This document shows, piece by piece, positions 24,126-33,578 of a DNA stretch of 37,079 nt. The stretch spans positions 1-37,079 of IMG/VR virus record IMGVR_UViG_3300020459_000034. One strand, written 5' to 3'. Origin of the DNA: a virus. The translations under genes were made by a program, and so were the position numbers. Every line of letters starts with the position of its first letter. The first letter of the stretch is position 1. A model generated the notes under the pieces. It was given only the letters and a program-made list of their open reading frames with translations. It searched no databases and had not been told where the DNA came from.

Positions 24126-27100
24126 ATGAATGAAGTAGAAGAGCTGGCTTTAGACTCCGTAGCAAGTGGTGGTCCAAAAGAGGTACTTACAGAACAGGCA
24201 AACAATAATCCAGATGTCCCAGAGGTGGATCCTGTAGACACTACTGCTTTGCCTAAAGAAACTGTTAATCTTGAAGGAGAAGATATAAATCAAGATAATA
24301 CAGATCCTATAGAAATAGAACCAGTAAACGACAATATGGAAGGTAATGATGTTTATACTCCCATAGATGAGTCTGGTGGTGGTGGATTTGAAACACCAAA
24401 TACAGAGGAGCTTGAAAACCCTCTTGCAGAACTAGCAGAAGATCCAGAAGGTTATAGATATTATGGAGACTTTGAGGGTGATCTTAATGCTGAAACAGTA
24501 AATTTAGCTGGTCTTTTAAATTTTGGAAATCCCATGGAGTTTATCCAAAAAATTCCTGGTCTAAAAACATGGGCGCAAGCAAGTAAACTTTTAAATGAAA
24601 AAAAACAAGCTTTGCAAGATGAAGTTAATAGAATTAACGAAGATGTATCATTAACGGCAAAAGAGAAAACAGAAAGAATAAGAAAAATATTATCAGAGGA
24701 AGGTGTTACTTACGATTCTGATAGACTTAATTATATTAAACTTACTGATAACGATTTTATAAACGATATATCTGATACAATATATGATGATCCAGCTTTA
24801 AACGATGGTCTTATTGGAAACACAAGAATTTTTGGAAAGAAAGATGGCAAGGTAGATCCTAACAATAACAAGTTTCCAGAAGATTTATATTTTGAAGAGT
24901 CCCTTGCTTATTTGGTAAAATATTATTCCAAGGCTTTTACTGCTGAAACTGGAGGAGTAGACAAGCTCTCTTTTGATCTTATGCAGAACATAAGTGATAT
25001 TACTTTTTTAACAGACAAAAAATTCTTAAAAAGGTTATTAGCTAACAAGCCAGGTGAAATCCCTCCTATGCCATATATCTTGGCTATGAGAGATCTCTAT
25101 AATATTGAAACTCGCAAACTTAACGACATGATTGATTTAATTAGAAGTGGCGAAGATGTTAGCAATGATATGTTGTTAAAAGCTAGACAGCAATATGAAA
25201 TAGTAGCAAATGTTCAATTAAAAATATCTGGAATTAAAACTAATTTAGGTAGAGCTGTAGTGTCTTTTAGAAGACCTTCTGGTTATGGTCCTGAAGGTCA
25301 AATTGATCAAAGAACTACTAAGCCAGAAAGTTTTGAATTTAAGGGATCTGATTTAGTAGAAGACAAAGAAACCAAACTAGGTGTCATTTCTGAAGAAGAA
25401 GCTAAAGTAATGCTTGATACTTTTGGTGGTAAAGAAAACTTAATTGATTTTTTTTATAAATATCAAGATATGCCAGAAGGTCATAGAAGAAATAGATTTG
25501 CAAGAGATTATTACAGGGCAAGTAAAGACGGATCTAACATTGGTATAGAGCTAGTAAATGAGCTTTGGATTAACTCTCTTCTAAGCTTACCAGTATCGCA
25601 TATTAGAAATATACTTGGTAACGGCTTAATGATGGGAAAGCATATGATAGAAAATTATGCTTTAGGAACTGTTGGAACAATATCAGAGAAATTAGGTTTT
25701 GATTATGGTGGAATAAAGCTTGATGAAGTACACGCTTCAACTGGAGCAATGTTGCTTGCTTTCGATGAAGCTATAAGGGCTTTTTATTATGGAACAGCAC
25801 CACATGTTGGTCGTAATAATAAATTTGACGAGCTTAATAAAAACAATAACAGCTGGAGTCCAGAGACTTTTGGTTATACATCTCCAAATAACTCAATAGA
25901 TAAATCAAATGTTATGGGTTATTTTGATCCAGAAGCTCCATTAATGGCACATATGTTTAATGCTATAGGCAAAACATTTAATGCACCGACAAATATTTTA
26001 AATTCAGAAGATGTATTTTTTAAAGTTTTAGCTCAAAGATATGAAATTACCATGCTTGCTCAAAGAACAGCAAAATCAAAAGGTCTTACTGGAAGTAGTT
26101 TTTTAAATTTTGTCGCAGAATTTGTAGCAGATCCTCCATACGAAGCATTAAAAGAATCTCAAAAATTTGCAAGCTACATGACATTTCAAGAAGAGCTAGG
26201 AAAAACAGCAAAGAATGCTCAAAGTTTTATTCAATCAACTCCAATGAGATGGGCTTTGCCGTTCTTTAAAACACCATTAAATATTGCAAAAGTAACATTT
26301 GCCGAAGGATCTCCACTAGCATTTGCATCAAAAGAGTTTCGAAGAAAATTAATATCTGGTACTGCCAGAGAAAGAGAAACAGCCATAATGAGATTTGCAA
26401 GCGGTAATACTTTGTTATTTGGATCAATGATGTTTGCAAGTGGATTTACAACTGGACCTGATGGACAGCAATATCCAAATGTTAAAGCTGGTACTTTAAA
26501 ATCACAATGGAAAGATAATAAAAGGGTTGCAAGAACTGTGGATGCTTTAGAATATGCTCCTGAATATTCTATATTAAGATTTGATGGGGAAGGTAAACCA
26601 TACTATATGCCAATAAGAGGTTTAGAGCCTTTTTCATCATGGCTTATGCTTGGTATGGATTTACATAAAATAACAAGCTCTCCAGAAATTTATGCTGATA
26701 ACGAAGGTGATGTTATGCAACTTATGCTCGCATCTGCTTTGGCTATTGAAAATGCAGTCTTAAACAAAACATTCGCTTCAGGAGCAGATCAATTTATAAA
26801 AGCTATTTTTGAACCAGAAAGATATGGTGAAAAATATATTCAAAATTTAGTAGCTTCTTTTATTCCAAATATTTTTAGAGCTGGAGCAAAAGTGGCAGAT
26901 CCAACAATGCGACAAACTATGAACATGAGAGATAAATTCATGATGTCTATACCTGGTTTAAAAGACAATCTAATTCCTAGGATGGATTTACATGGTCGTG
27001 AATTAAAAGAAGGAAAAGAAGGTTTAAGACAAATGTGGAGTCCATTTGCAAGCAAATCTTTTACCCCTGAAAATTTAACAAATTTGCAAAAGGATTGGAA

Positions 27101-27494
27101 ATTATTTGGAGGAGGACCAACTCTTGTAAAACCAAAGTTTCAACATAATGGTGTAACAATAGATTTTTATAAAGAAGATGATGGAGGTGATCTTTATGTG
27201 TTTTTGCAAAAGTATTATGCAAAAAATTACAACAGAATAATTGAGAGAAAATTAAGATCAGATAGGGATTATCGAATGAACAAAAAAAGGTTTGTTCTAA
27301 GCAACAAAACAGATCTTAACGCTAGAGATAGATGCATTGAACTAGCTCAAGGTTATGTAAGAAAATTAAGAAACGCAGATTTAAAAAAACTTTTGGCAAA
27401 CCCAAGAAGGTACGGACCTGAAGCTGTTCGTATAAGGCAAATTTATATGAAAGGATTAAGAGAAAATAAACTATTAGAAAGGCAAGGTTACTAA
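24126..27494 (+). CDS. Large internal virion (ejection) protein, T7 gp16-like
   Basis: A 1122-residue protein. Residues 1-115 are acidic and disordered. The middle is helical. The C-terminal half has the gp16-like pattern of marine podoviruses, e.g. 'SLLSLPVSHIRNILGNGLMM', 'ALPFFKTPLNIAKVTFAEGS', 'DQFIKAIFEPERYGEKYIQN' and 'SFIPNIFRAGAKVADPTMR'. It probably forms the inner part of the DNA-ejection channel. No Shine-Dalgarno is seen before ATG at 24126, and a terminator lies immediately upstream, so its expression is odd. A later start is possible, but no internal ATG in the first 120 codons has a better site. Confidence 0.75.
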   Translation: MNEVEELALDSVASGGPKEVLTEQANNNPDVPEVDPVDTTALPKETVNLEGEDINQDNTDPIEIEPVNDNMEGNDVYTPIDESGGGGFETPNTEELENPLAELAEDPEGYRYYGDFEGDLNAETVNLAGLLNFGNPMEFIQKIPGLKTWAQASKLLNEKKQALQDEVNRINEDVSLTAKEKTERIRKILSEEGVTYDSDRLNYIKLTDNDFINDISDTIYDDPALNDGLIGNTRIFGKKDGKVDPNNNKFPEDLYFEESLAYLVKYYSKAFTAETGGVDKLSFDLMQNISDITFLTDKKFLKRLLANKPGEIPPMPYILAMRDLYNIETRKLNDMIDLIRSGEDVSNDMLLKARQQYEIVANVQLKISGIKTNLGRAVVSFRRPSGYGPEGQIDQRTTKPESFEFKGSDLVEDKETKLGVISEEEAKVMLDTFGGKENLIDFFYKYQDMPEGHRRNRFARDYYRASKDGSNIGIELVNELWINSLLSLPVSHIRNILGNGLMMGKHMIENYALGTVGTISEKLGFDYGGIKLDEVHASTGAMLLAFDEAIRAFYYGTAPHVGRNNKFDELNKNNNSWSPETFGYTSPNNSIDKSNVMGYFDPEAPLMAHMFNAIGKTFNAPTNILNSEDVFFKVLAQRYEITMLAQRTAKSKGLTGSSFLNFVAEFVADPPYEALKESQKFASYMTFQEELGKTAKNAQSFIQSTPMRWALPFFKTPLNIAKVTFAEGSPLAFASKEFRRKLISGTARERETAIMRFASGNTLLFGSMMFASGFTTGPDGQQYPNVKAGTLKSQWKDNKRVARTVDALEYAPEYSILRFDGEGKPYYMPIRGLEPFSSWLMLGMDLHKITSSPEIYADNEGDVMQLMLASALAIENAVLNKTFASGADQFIKAIFEPERYGEKYIQNLVASFIPNIFRAGAKVADPTMRQTMNMRDKFMMSIPGLKDNLIPRMDLHGRELKEGKEGLRQMWSPFASKSFTPENLTNLQKDWKLFGGGPTLVKPKFQHNGVTIDFYKEDDGGDLYVFLQKYYAKNYNRIIERKLRSDRDYRMNKKRFVLSNKTDLNARDRCIELAQGYVRKLRNADLKKLLANPRRYGPEAVRIRQIYMKGLRENKLLERQGY

Positions 27495-27495
27495 A

Positions 27496-30400
27496 ATGAC
27501 ATTATCAACAACATCAAACAAAGTATCGTTTTCAGGAAATGGATCTACAACTGTTTTTGCTTACAACTTTAAGATATTAGCAAACTCAGATTTAAAGGTT
27601 TATATAAGATCTGCTACTGGGACCGAAACATTAAAGACAATATCAACTCACTACAATGTGTCAGGAGTAGGATCTGCTTCTGGTGGTAATGTAACTTTTA
27701 CTGGTGGCAATACACCAACTAATACCGAGACTGTTATTATACAAAGAGTAGTAGCTTTAACTCAAACCCATGATTATGTTGAAAACGATCCTTTCCCAGC
27801 CGAGTCTCACGAAGAAGGTTTAGATCGTCTCACAATGCATGTGCAACAGATCCAGGAAGAAGTCGATAGATCTATTAAAGCTTCTGTTACAAATACTATT
27901 TCTTCTTCAGAATTTTCTAACTCACCAACAGACAGAGCAAACAAAATATTCGGCTTTGATTCTACTGGTGATATTTCCGTTACAACAAATATTGGGACCA
28001 ATAGAGGTAACTGGGCTTCTGGCACAGATTATAATGAAAGAGATCTTGTCAAAGACACATCCACAAATAATGTCTTTCAGGTTAACACAACACACACATC
28101 CTCTGGGTCCCAGCCCCTAACATCTAATGCTAACTCAGCTAAATATACATTGCTTGTTGATAGTGCTTCGGCATCTACTAGCGCAACAGCTTCGGCTAAT
28201 TCTGCGACAGCTTCCGCTACTTCAGCTACAGCTTCCGCTTCTTCAGCGACAGCTAGTGCGAGTAGTGCAACACAATCAGCCAACTCTGCAACGGCTTCTG
28301 CTGGATCTGCTACAACAGCATCTAATCATGTTTCAACTGCAAGCGGTCATGTTACAACAGCGTCTAATCATAAAACTACATCTCAACGATTTGCTACGCA
28401 TACAGGATCAACTGTAACGGATGCTAATACTGGAAGTGATACAGGCTTATACTCTGCTAAACATTATGCAGACTTGGCTGAAACAAAACTAGATAATTTT
28501 GATGACACATATTTAGGAAGTAAAAGCTCTGCACCAACAGTGGACAATGATGGTGATGCTTTAGCGACAGGAGCATTATATTGGAACTCGTCAAATAATA
28601 ATTTATATGTATGGAATGGATCGGCTTGGGTGCAAGGAGCATTTAGCTCTGGTGGCTTCTTATCAACTGGAAACAATTTATCTGATTTAACTAACCCTGG
28701 AAATGCTAGAACTAATTTAGGTTTAGGAACATCTGCCGTTTTAAATGTTGGAACAAGTGCAAATAATATTCCTCAACTTGATGGTAATGCAAAACTACCA
28801 GCAGTCGATGGATCACAGTTAACTGGTCTAGCTTCTGGCGGTACTATCAACATGACTATTGGCTCTGGATCAAGTGCGGTTAGTGCTGGTACATCAGTAA
28901 CTAGAGAAACAAATGGCGAAGCAAAAAAAATAGAAATATCCACAACGACCACAAACAATACCTTTGCCACGACATCTGTTTCTACTGCTATACCAGCAAT
29001 TAGCTCAAGAACATCTACAACTAATAATAGTGCTGATATTGGTGCATCATGTGATGGTCGATATTTAATGGCTTTTAACACTTACCAAACTAGCAATGGT
29101 CAATACAATTATTGGTATCTTCAATCATTTGTTTGTGATAATAGCGGTGGTTTTACTGCTAGTACACCTACTCAAGTACAAAGTTATGGTCAATTTGGAC
29201 AGTACGGACATAATGCTAGGCAAGGTAATTTTAGAATTGAATATTTAAAAAGTGTTAACTCGGATGCTGGCGGTACATTCCTGTGCAATAGTTTGTATGG
29301 AGCTGGTTATGGTCAATATGGTGGTAATAGAATATTTTACTTTATTACTGTGGATGACGCTGGTGGAATTACTGTCGTACACCAAAGAAATATTGGTAAT
29401 GATATGCTTACGCAAGAGGGAACTTATTATAATAATTCTGGTGGATTTTGTTCATTTGATTATGGAGTACACGCTATAAGTGGAAACACATTTAAGTTAA
29501 TTGCTCATGGTTGTTATTCACATACTCAAGATTGGGTAGGTCATTTTAGTAAAAATCATTTAGTAGAATGGTCTGTTACTTGGAATGGTAGCTCATATGC
29601 TCTTACAAAAACAAGAGGTCGCCATCAAACAAGTGAAAACCCAACGAGTATGTCAGCCAATTATCATGGGGAAATGATGATTATACCTAATGGTGGTAGT
29701 AATGGAAATGAGGTGAATATTATAACTTTCGGAAGTGCTGGTAGTACATCAGGGAGTAATGTTTATAGAAATAGATATACTTATAGCGGAACAGATACAT
29801 TTCAAAGAAATTCTAATACATCAGTCGTCAGTAGTATAGGTAATAGAGATGGTAGAAGGATGAAAGCTATACATGGTAAGTTTTGTGGTTTCCTAGCTAT
29901 GGGATTTAACACGAGTGGTCAAAGCTCTAATCAAGCAATTAAGAGTGTTGATTATTATGGTAATTTTGATACTGATGTTCAAGGCTTTGTAAGTAATGGT
30001 GGTGATGCACCAAATGGAAAGTATGATTATATTAATAATGAACTTGTAACTACTGGAGATACTGCGTCTCGTAAAGGCTTTAACAATCATATAAGTAGCT
30101 ATCCCATTTCTTCAACAGATAATGGTGCCTCAATAACTGTTGGTACTCCAACTAATGTAAGCGATAGTGTTAATAATCACTCAGGTTCATCAAACTCTAC
30201 ACAAGCTTATAAGTATCAGCACGCATTAGGTTTTGCTGGAGCTTCAGTTTCCCTTATTGGTGAAACAAGTTTAGATGGACCATATGCTCAAAAAGGTAGA
30301 TTTTGGCTTTATGCAACTGGCAATGGTGCTGGTCAGCCATCTCTTACAGGATATAAAGCTGGTGTTATGAAACTAACCACCAATGTCACGGCTACAAACA

Positions 30401-31242
30401 AAGCCAAGTTTTTTGGTTTTGCTCAAGAAGCTGGATCAGCTGGAAGCTCTATTAAAGTTATGCCTAATGATACCGAAGGGCTAGAAAGTAATGTTAGTGG
30501 TTTGACACATGGTACTACTTATTATGTGGCTGATAATGGAACACTAACTTCAAGTGCTGGAACAGATAATCCTTTGGCTGGTCAATCTATAGGAACAGGG
30601 GCATTAAGACTACCAACAAAGTCTGTATCTGCTGGAAGTGGTTCTGATCCAGAAGTATTTTGTAGTGCTATAAATGTAAAAACTGAAGGTACACCAGCAA
30701 CTTTTACTTTATCAATACCAAACTCAATAACTGCCAGCAATGTAAGGTCTTATGTTATTCGATTTTACGGAGTAGGTTTTAGTACAAATACTGGTTATAA
30801 TTGTAGGTTTAAACCATACAATGGTGGTTATAGTGTTTTAAGTGGAAACACTTGGTATAACAATATTCACTACGCTTACAATGGTCAATCCAATCAAGTA
30901 TCATATAATAATTGGTCTTCCTATCTAAGCCCAGCTCAATGGGGTGGGGAAAACATAGCCTATGGTGGTAATACTTACACAATTCAAGATTATGATAGTG
31001 CTGATGAAAGCCCAAGATTGTCTGGTGAAATTTGGTATGAAAATAATAAAAAAAATGGTGGTTATAGATGGAGGTCAGAAGGAAGATACTCAGCAGACAA
31101 TAATGACTTATACATTGAGCATGGTGTTGCTGGAGCTTCTGGAGGAGAGACAACTTCTAACTATGCTGATGCCTTTTATTTTTACACCAGTAGTGGAACT
31201 TATCAGGAAGGCATATTTGTTTTATACGCAGTAACAAAATAG
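27496..31242 (+). CDS. Tail fibre protein with T7 gp17-type N-terminus
   Basis: A 1248-residue receptor-binding fibre. Residues 1-135 match the T7 tail-fibre N-terminal attachment domain ('KVSFSGNGSTTVFAYNFKIL', 'HDYVENDPFPAESHEEGLDR', 'QQIQEEVDRSI'). Residues about 221-295 are Ser/Ala/Thr heptads of SATASAx type. Then come 'GLYSAKHYADLAETKLDNFD' and a 'GALYWNSSNNNLYVWNGSAW' module common in phage fibres. The part from about residue 460 to the end is Gly/Ser/Tyr/Asn-rich beta structure, likely the receptor-binding tip. GATC content and Gly-Ser codons change sharply near base 28,870, suggesting the distal part was acquired separately. Confidence 0.88.
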   Translation: MTLSTTSNKVSFSGNGSTTVFAYNFKILANSDLKVYIRSATGTETLKTISTHYNVSGVGSASGGNVTFTGGNTPTNTETVIIQRVVALTQTHDYVENDPFPAESHEEGLDRLTMHVQQIQEEVDRSIKASVTNTISSSEFSNSPTDRANKIFGFDSTGDISVTTNIGTNRGNWASGTDYNERDLVKDTSTNNVFQVNTTHTSSGSQPLTSNANSAKYTLLVDSASASTSATASANSATASATSATASASSATASASSATQSANSATASAGSATTASNHVSTASGHVTTASNHKTTSQRFATHTGSTVTDANTGSDTGLYSAKHYADLAETKLDNFDDTYLGSKSSAPTVDNDGDALATGALYWNSSNNNLYVWNGSAWVQGAFSSGGFLSTGNNLSDLTNPGNARTNLGLGTSAVLNVGTSANNIPQLDGNAKLPAVDGSQLTGLASGGTINMTIGSGSSAVSAGTSVTRETNGEAKKIEISTTTTNNTFATTSVSTAIPAISSRTSTTNNSADIGASCDGRYLMAFNTYQTSNGQYNYWYLQSFVCDNSGGFTASTPTQVQSYGQFGQYGHNARQGNFRIEYLKSVNSDAGGTFLCNSLYGAGYGQYGGNRIFYFITVDDAGGITVVHQRNIGNDMLTQEGTYYNNSGGFCSFDYGVHAISGNTFKLIAHGCYSHTQDWVGHFSKNHLVEWSVTWNGSSYALTKTRGRHQTSENPTSMSANYHGEMMIIPNGGSNGNEVNIITFGSAGSTSGSNVYRNRYTYSGTDTFQRNSNTSVVSSIGNRDGRRMKAIHGKFCGFLAMGFNTSGQSSNQAIKSVDYYGNFDTDVQGFVSNGGDAPNGKYDYINNELVTTGDTASRKGFNNHISSYPISSTDNGASITVGTPTNVSDSVNNHSGSSNSTQAYKYQHALGFAGASVSLIGETSLDGPYAQKGRFWLYATGNGAGQPSLTGYKAGVMKLTTNVTATNKAKFFGFAQEAGSAGSSIKVMPNDTEGLESNVSGLTHGTTYYVADNGTLTSSAGTDNPLAGQSIGTGALRLPTKSVSAGSGSDPEVFCSAINVKTEGTPATFTLSIPNSITASNVRSYVIRFYGVGFSTNTGYNCRFKPYNGGYSVLSGNTWYNNIHYAYNGQSNQVSYNNWSSYLSPAQWGGENIAYGGNTYTIQDYDSADESPRLSGEIWYENNKKNGGYRWRSEGRYSADNNDLYIEHGVAGASGGETTSNYADAFYFYTSSGTYQEGIFVLYAVTK
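28160..28380 (+). repeat. Ser/Ala/Thr heptad repeat region of the tail fibre
   Basis: About ten degenerate 21-bp units encode seven-residue steps (SATASAN, SATASAT, SATASAS and variants, then HVTTASN-like steps). Such repeats form trimeric shafts in fibres and can change length by recombination. Confidence 0.75.
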
Positions 31243-31251
31243 GAAAAAATT

Positions 31252-31530
31252 ATGGCTAAAGAATTAGTATACGATGCTTTATTAAAAAAAGAGGTAGAGA
31301 TTGAGGTTGATAATCAAGAAGATCCTAACCTTGAACAAAACCTTATCAATGCAAAAAAATCTCAGAGAAATGCTCTTTTAAATAGTAGTGATTGGACAAT
31401 GGTTAATGATAGTAAACTTTCGGATGAACAGACTGCGGAAGCGACTACCTATCGACAATCATTAAGAGATCTACCAGATCAGGAAGGTTTTCCAGATATT
31501 GATTTTCCAACTAAACCAGATTTCATATAG
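31252..31530 (+). CDS. Tail fibre assembly chaperone-like protein
   Basis: A 92-residue protein. Its second half, 'RNALLNSSDWTMVNDSKLSD' followed by 'YRQSLRDLP' and 'GFPDIDFPTKP', matches the phage tail assembly chaperone family (R..LL..sDWt....s.ls.e....w..YRq.LRd.p....fP...wP). These helpers are usually next to fibre genes. It follows the fibre stop by nine bases. Confidence 0.8.
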   Translation: MAKELVYDALLKKEVEIEVDNQEDPNLEQNLINAKKSQRNALLNSSDWTMVNDSKLSDEQTAEATTYRQSLRDLPDQEGFPDIDFPTKPDFI

Positions 31531-31539
31531 GAGGACAAA

Positions 31540-31992
31540 ATGAGATTAGCAACATTAAAAGAAAATAATCAAATCGTGGCTATAGCCCAAGACACAGTTA
31601 CGATTGCTTTTAACGGAGACTTTAATCAATTAGCTTTGACTGGTGACAGAACATTTAAAGAAGTTATTGGTGTTGATGACAATGGTAAGCCCATTTATGA
31701 AGAACAATTAATTGAAGGAACAGAATTTCCATACCTTCAATTTGCTGGTTATACAGAAGACAATATTAATGTCTTTGAAGGTATTGATGATAGTGAAGCC
31801 CCTGATGGATTAATAGAAGACAGATGGTCTTATACAGAAGAAAAAGGTTTTTATGTTTCAGATGCCTATTTTGAAGAAGAAGGAACTAACGCAGAAGGTC
31901 ATAGATATATAAAATATTCTGATGGATTTTTGCATACCTTTTATGATCATGGCGAGCATGAAGGTTTTATAACCTTTGAAATAGAAAACTAA
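31540..31992 (+). CDS. Hypothetical acidic protein after fibre chaperone
   Basis: A 150-residue, acidic, beta-rich protein beginning MRLATLKENNQIVAIAQDTV. AGGAGG sits 6 bases before ATG. The repeated aromatic/acidic segments (DRWSYTEEKGFYVSDAYFEE; YSDGFLHTFYDHGEHEGF) suggest a fibre-associated or small virion protein. Family not recognised. Its stop overlaps the next ATG by one base. Confidence 0.6.
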   Translation: MRLATLKENNQIVAIAQDTVTIAFNGDFNQLALTGDRTFKEVIGVDDNGKPIYEEQLIEGTEFPYLQFAGYTEDNINVFEGIDDSEAPDGLIEDRWSYTEEKGFYVSDAYFEEEGTNAEGHRYIKYSDGFLHTFYDHGEHEGFITFEIEN

Positions 31993-32186
31993 TGCCTAGA
32001 ACAACTGTTGCAGATATAGACAAGAAAGTAGCTGTTCTCGAACAAGCTCTTAAAGATCACCAACGATCATGTGAAAGTTTATCAATAGAAACTTTGAGTA
32101 GAGTAAAAAGACTAGAGTACCTTTTATTTGCAACATTGTTTTCGGTCCTAGGTGGGACTGTTTTAGTCGTAGTACAAAATATATAA
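31992..32186 (+). CDS. XhlA-like membrane protein (possible holin component)
   Basis: A 64-residue protein: an N-terminal helix with heptad character (IDKKVAVLEQALKDHQRSCE, then ETLSRVKRLEYL) and one C-terminal transmembrane segment (LLFATLFSVLGGTVLVVVQNI region). This is the form of haemolysin XhlA-type phage proteins linked to host lysis. Its ATG overlaps the preceding stop. It opens a run of four membrane or exported proteins that probably make up the lysis cassette. Confidence 0.6.
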   Translation: MPRTTVADIDKKVAVLEQALKDHQRSCESLSIETLSRVKRLEYLLFATLFSVLGGTVLVVVQNI

Positions 32187-32195
32187 GGAGAGATT

Positions 32196-32333
32196 ATGAA
32201 ATATTTTTTAACAATAATGATTGCTGTTTTAATTACAGCATGTGCCGAGCCAGGCAGTGTTAATGTTTCTACTGTAACACCAGCAGAAACAGATCTAAAA
32301 ATAACAATTGAATCAACAAGCGCAAAAGACTAA
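32196..32333 (+). CDS. Small lipoprotein, possible Rz1-like outer spanin
   Basis: Read by eye, 45 residues: MKYFLTIMIAVLITACAEPG. It has a short positive N-terminus, a hydrophobic core and a lipobox LITAC with Cys16 as the lipidation site, leaving a mature peptide of 30 residues. AAGGAGAG precedes ATG, and the stop abuts the next ATG. Short lipoproteins in lysis cassettes often act as outer-membrane spanins. Rz1 proteins are usually proline-rich and this one is not, so the spanin role is tentative. Confidence 0.6.
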   Translation: MKYFLTIMIAVLITACAEPGSVNVSTVTPAETDLKITIESTSAKD

Positions 32334-32771
32334 ATGTTCTCAATCCTTGGAAGCTTGATAGGCTTCGCTGGATCTACTGTTCCCTCCATCATAGACATTT
32401 TTAAAGCTAAACAAGAAAACGCTTTTAAATTAAAGATGCTGGAAGCCCAGGCTAAATACAAAGTACAAGAACAGAAAGCTAAAACAGATACAGCAGAAGT
32501 AGCTGGTGTCTATGCGCATTCACAAACAATACAATCTAAAGCAAGCAAGTGGTCCGTAACTTTAAGCTCTACTGTAAGACCAGTAGTAACTTATATGATT
32601 ATTATTTTATGGCTGTCTGTAAAGCTACTTGCTGTGGTCCAGCTCTACATGGATGGCGGTGAATTATACAAAGTAATAGATAAGATCTTTACCGATTACG
32701 ATGCTGGTTTGATGTCGAGCATTTGTTGTTTCTGGTTTGGATCCAGATCTATTGAGAAGATGAGAAAGTAA
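32334..32771 (+). CDS. Holin-like membrane protein (GTA 3TM-type)
   Basis: A 145-residue protein. The N-terminus is hydrophobic (MFSILGSLIGFAGSTVPSII), then comes a charged helix (FKAKQENAFKLKMLEAQAKY). A strong membrane segment follows (RPVVTYMIIILWLSVKLLAV) and a C-terminal 'ICCFWFGSRSIEKM'. This order resembles the 3TM holins of gene-transfer agents and marine phages, which permeabilise the inner membrane. No Shine-Dalgarno is obvious, but it starts right after the lipoprotein stop. Confidence 0.65.
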   Translation: MFSILGSLIGFAGSTVPSIIDIFKAKQENAFKLKMLEAQAKYKVQEQKAKTDTAEVAGVYAHSQTIQSKASKWSVTLSSTVRPVVTYMIIILWLSVKLLAVVQLYMDGGELYKVIDKIFTDYDAGLMSSICCFWFGSRSIEKMRK

Positions 32772-32772
32772 T

Positions 32773-33339
32773 ATGATGGATAAAATTATTGATGCAATAA
32801 AAGGAATAATATCACCAGAGCAATCTTGGTCCGCTTTTGTAATGAAAATTACAAGCCTTATTATTGTCGCTGTAATTGGATATATAGGCTTTCAACAATA
32901 CCTCAGTCTTGGTGTTGAAGAAGATACTGAGATCCCAATAGTAGAAGTGTACGAGAACGATCCTGAGAAGAAAGTTAGAGTAGAGGATCTTATGACAAGG
33001 CTTCTAAGATCTGACAGAGATATTGATTCAATCTGGTTATATGATTGGGTAGATGCCAGAAACATTGTTCCATTATTTACTGAGCCAAGAAACAGCGCAG
33101 ATCTATTACCAACAGGATATTGGATGGAAGGTGACGAATATGTCATCGGTCATTTTGTTTTAAGTCAATGTACTTCTCTTGATAGAGATGTACCAAACAT
33201 TGCATGCCCTATAATGTCATCTGAAGATGCCTGGGGAGTTTTGTTAGTAACATATCGAGATGGTGTAACGCCTGATTTGAAAACTACAAAAGCAACAGCA
33301 ATGAAAATTTCAGAAGTTTTATATTTAATAACTAGATAA
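32773..33339 (+). CDS. Membrane-anchored protein with possible GAF-like periplasmic domain
   Basis: A 188-residue protein (start ATGATG; the second ATG at 32776 is also possible). One transmembrane helix near residues 25-46 (MKITSLIIVAVIGYIGFQQY) is followed by a soluble domain with two cysteines. The 'LMTRLLRSDRDIDSIWLYDW' start and 'AWGVLLVTYRDG...KISEVL' end loosely resemble a GAF fold; this is pattern recognition only. It sits where an endolysin would be expected, but no lysozyme, amidase or peptidase motif is visible. Confidence 0.55.
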   Translation: MMDKIIDAIKGIISPEQSWSAFVMKITSLIIVAVIGYIGFQQYLSLGVEEDTEIPIVEVYENDPEKKVRVEDLMTRLLRSDRDIDSIWLYDWVDARNIVPLFTEPRNSADLLPTGYWMEGDEYVIGHFVLSQCTSLDRDVPNIACPIMSSEDAWGVLLVTYRDGVTPDLKTTKATAMKISEVLYLITR

Positions 33340-33352
33340 AAGGGAGGTTATC

Positions 33353-33385
33353 ATGGATAGAAATTTAAAGGCAGATACAGGATAA
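33353..33385 (+). other. Ten-codon open frame with strong ribosome binding site
   Basis: AGGGAGG lies 5 bases before ATG, then MDRNLKADTG and a stop. The site is better than those of many real genes here, but the peptide is only ten residues. It may be a leader peptide or the remnant of a broken gene. Confidence 0.3.
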
Positions 33386-33407
33386 AATTAAACTTAGTTA
33401 GTTTATT

Positions 33408-33578
33408 TTGTCACATAGCTGGAAGCTAATCACAGTCAACATAATAAGTTTAATATGTGTCTTTAGTTTCAATTATTTCATCCATGAGAGAGTCTCAATG
33501 ACTTCGACTGATGTTTGTGTTGCATCGTGTAGTCGAAGAAGAAAATTAACCAACGAGTTAGACGATACAGATATGTAA
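33408..33578 (+). CDS. Possible small membrane protein (TTG start)
   Basis: The frame is open from 33402 to the stop at 33576-33578. With TTG at 33408 it encodes 56 residues: a short start, a hydrophobic segment (ITVNIISLICVFSFNYF), then a polar tail with two cysteines and an RRRK cluster. No Shine-Dalgarno is visible before TTG. An ATG at 33498 would give only 26 residues without the membrane part. It lies in an otherwise gene-free stretch of the lysis region. The membrane helix is the only support for coding. Confidence 0.35.
   Translation: MSHSWKLITVNIISLICVFSFNYFIHERVSMTSTDVCVASCSRRRKLTNELDDTDM

Noticed and set aside
28077-28283. Alanine/valine/glutamate-rich open frame on the minus strand
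   Set aside because: It is the antisense shadow of the Ser/Ala/Thr heptad repeats in the tail fibre; low complexity and no ribosome binding site.
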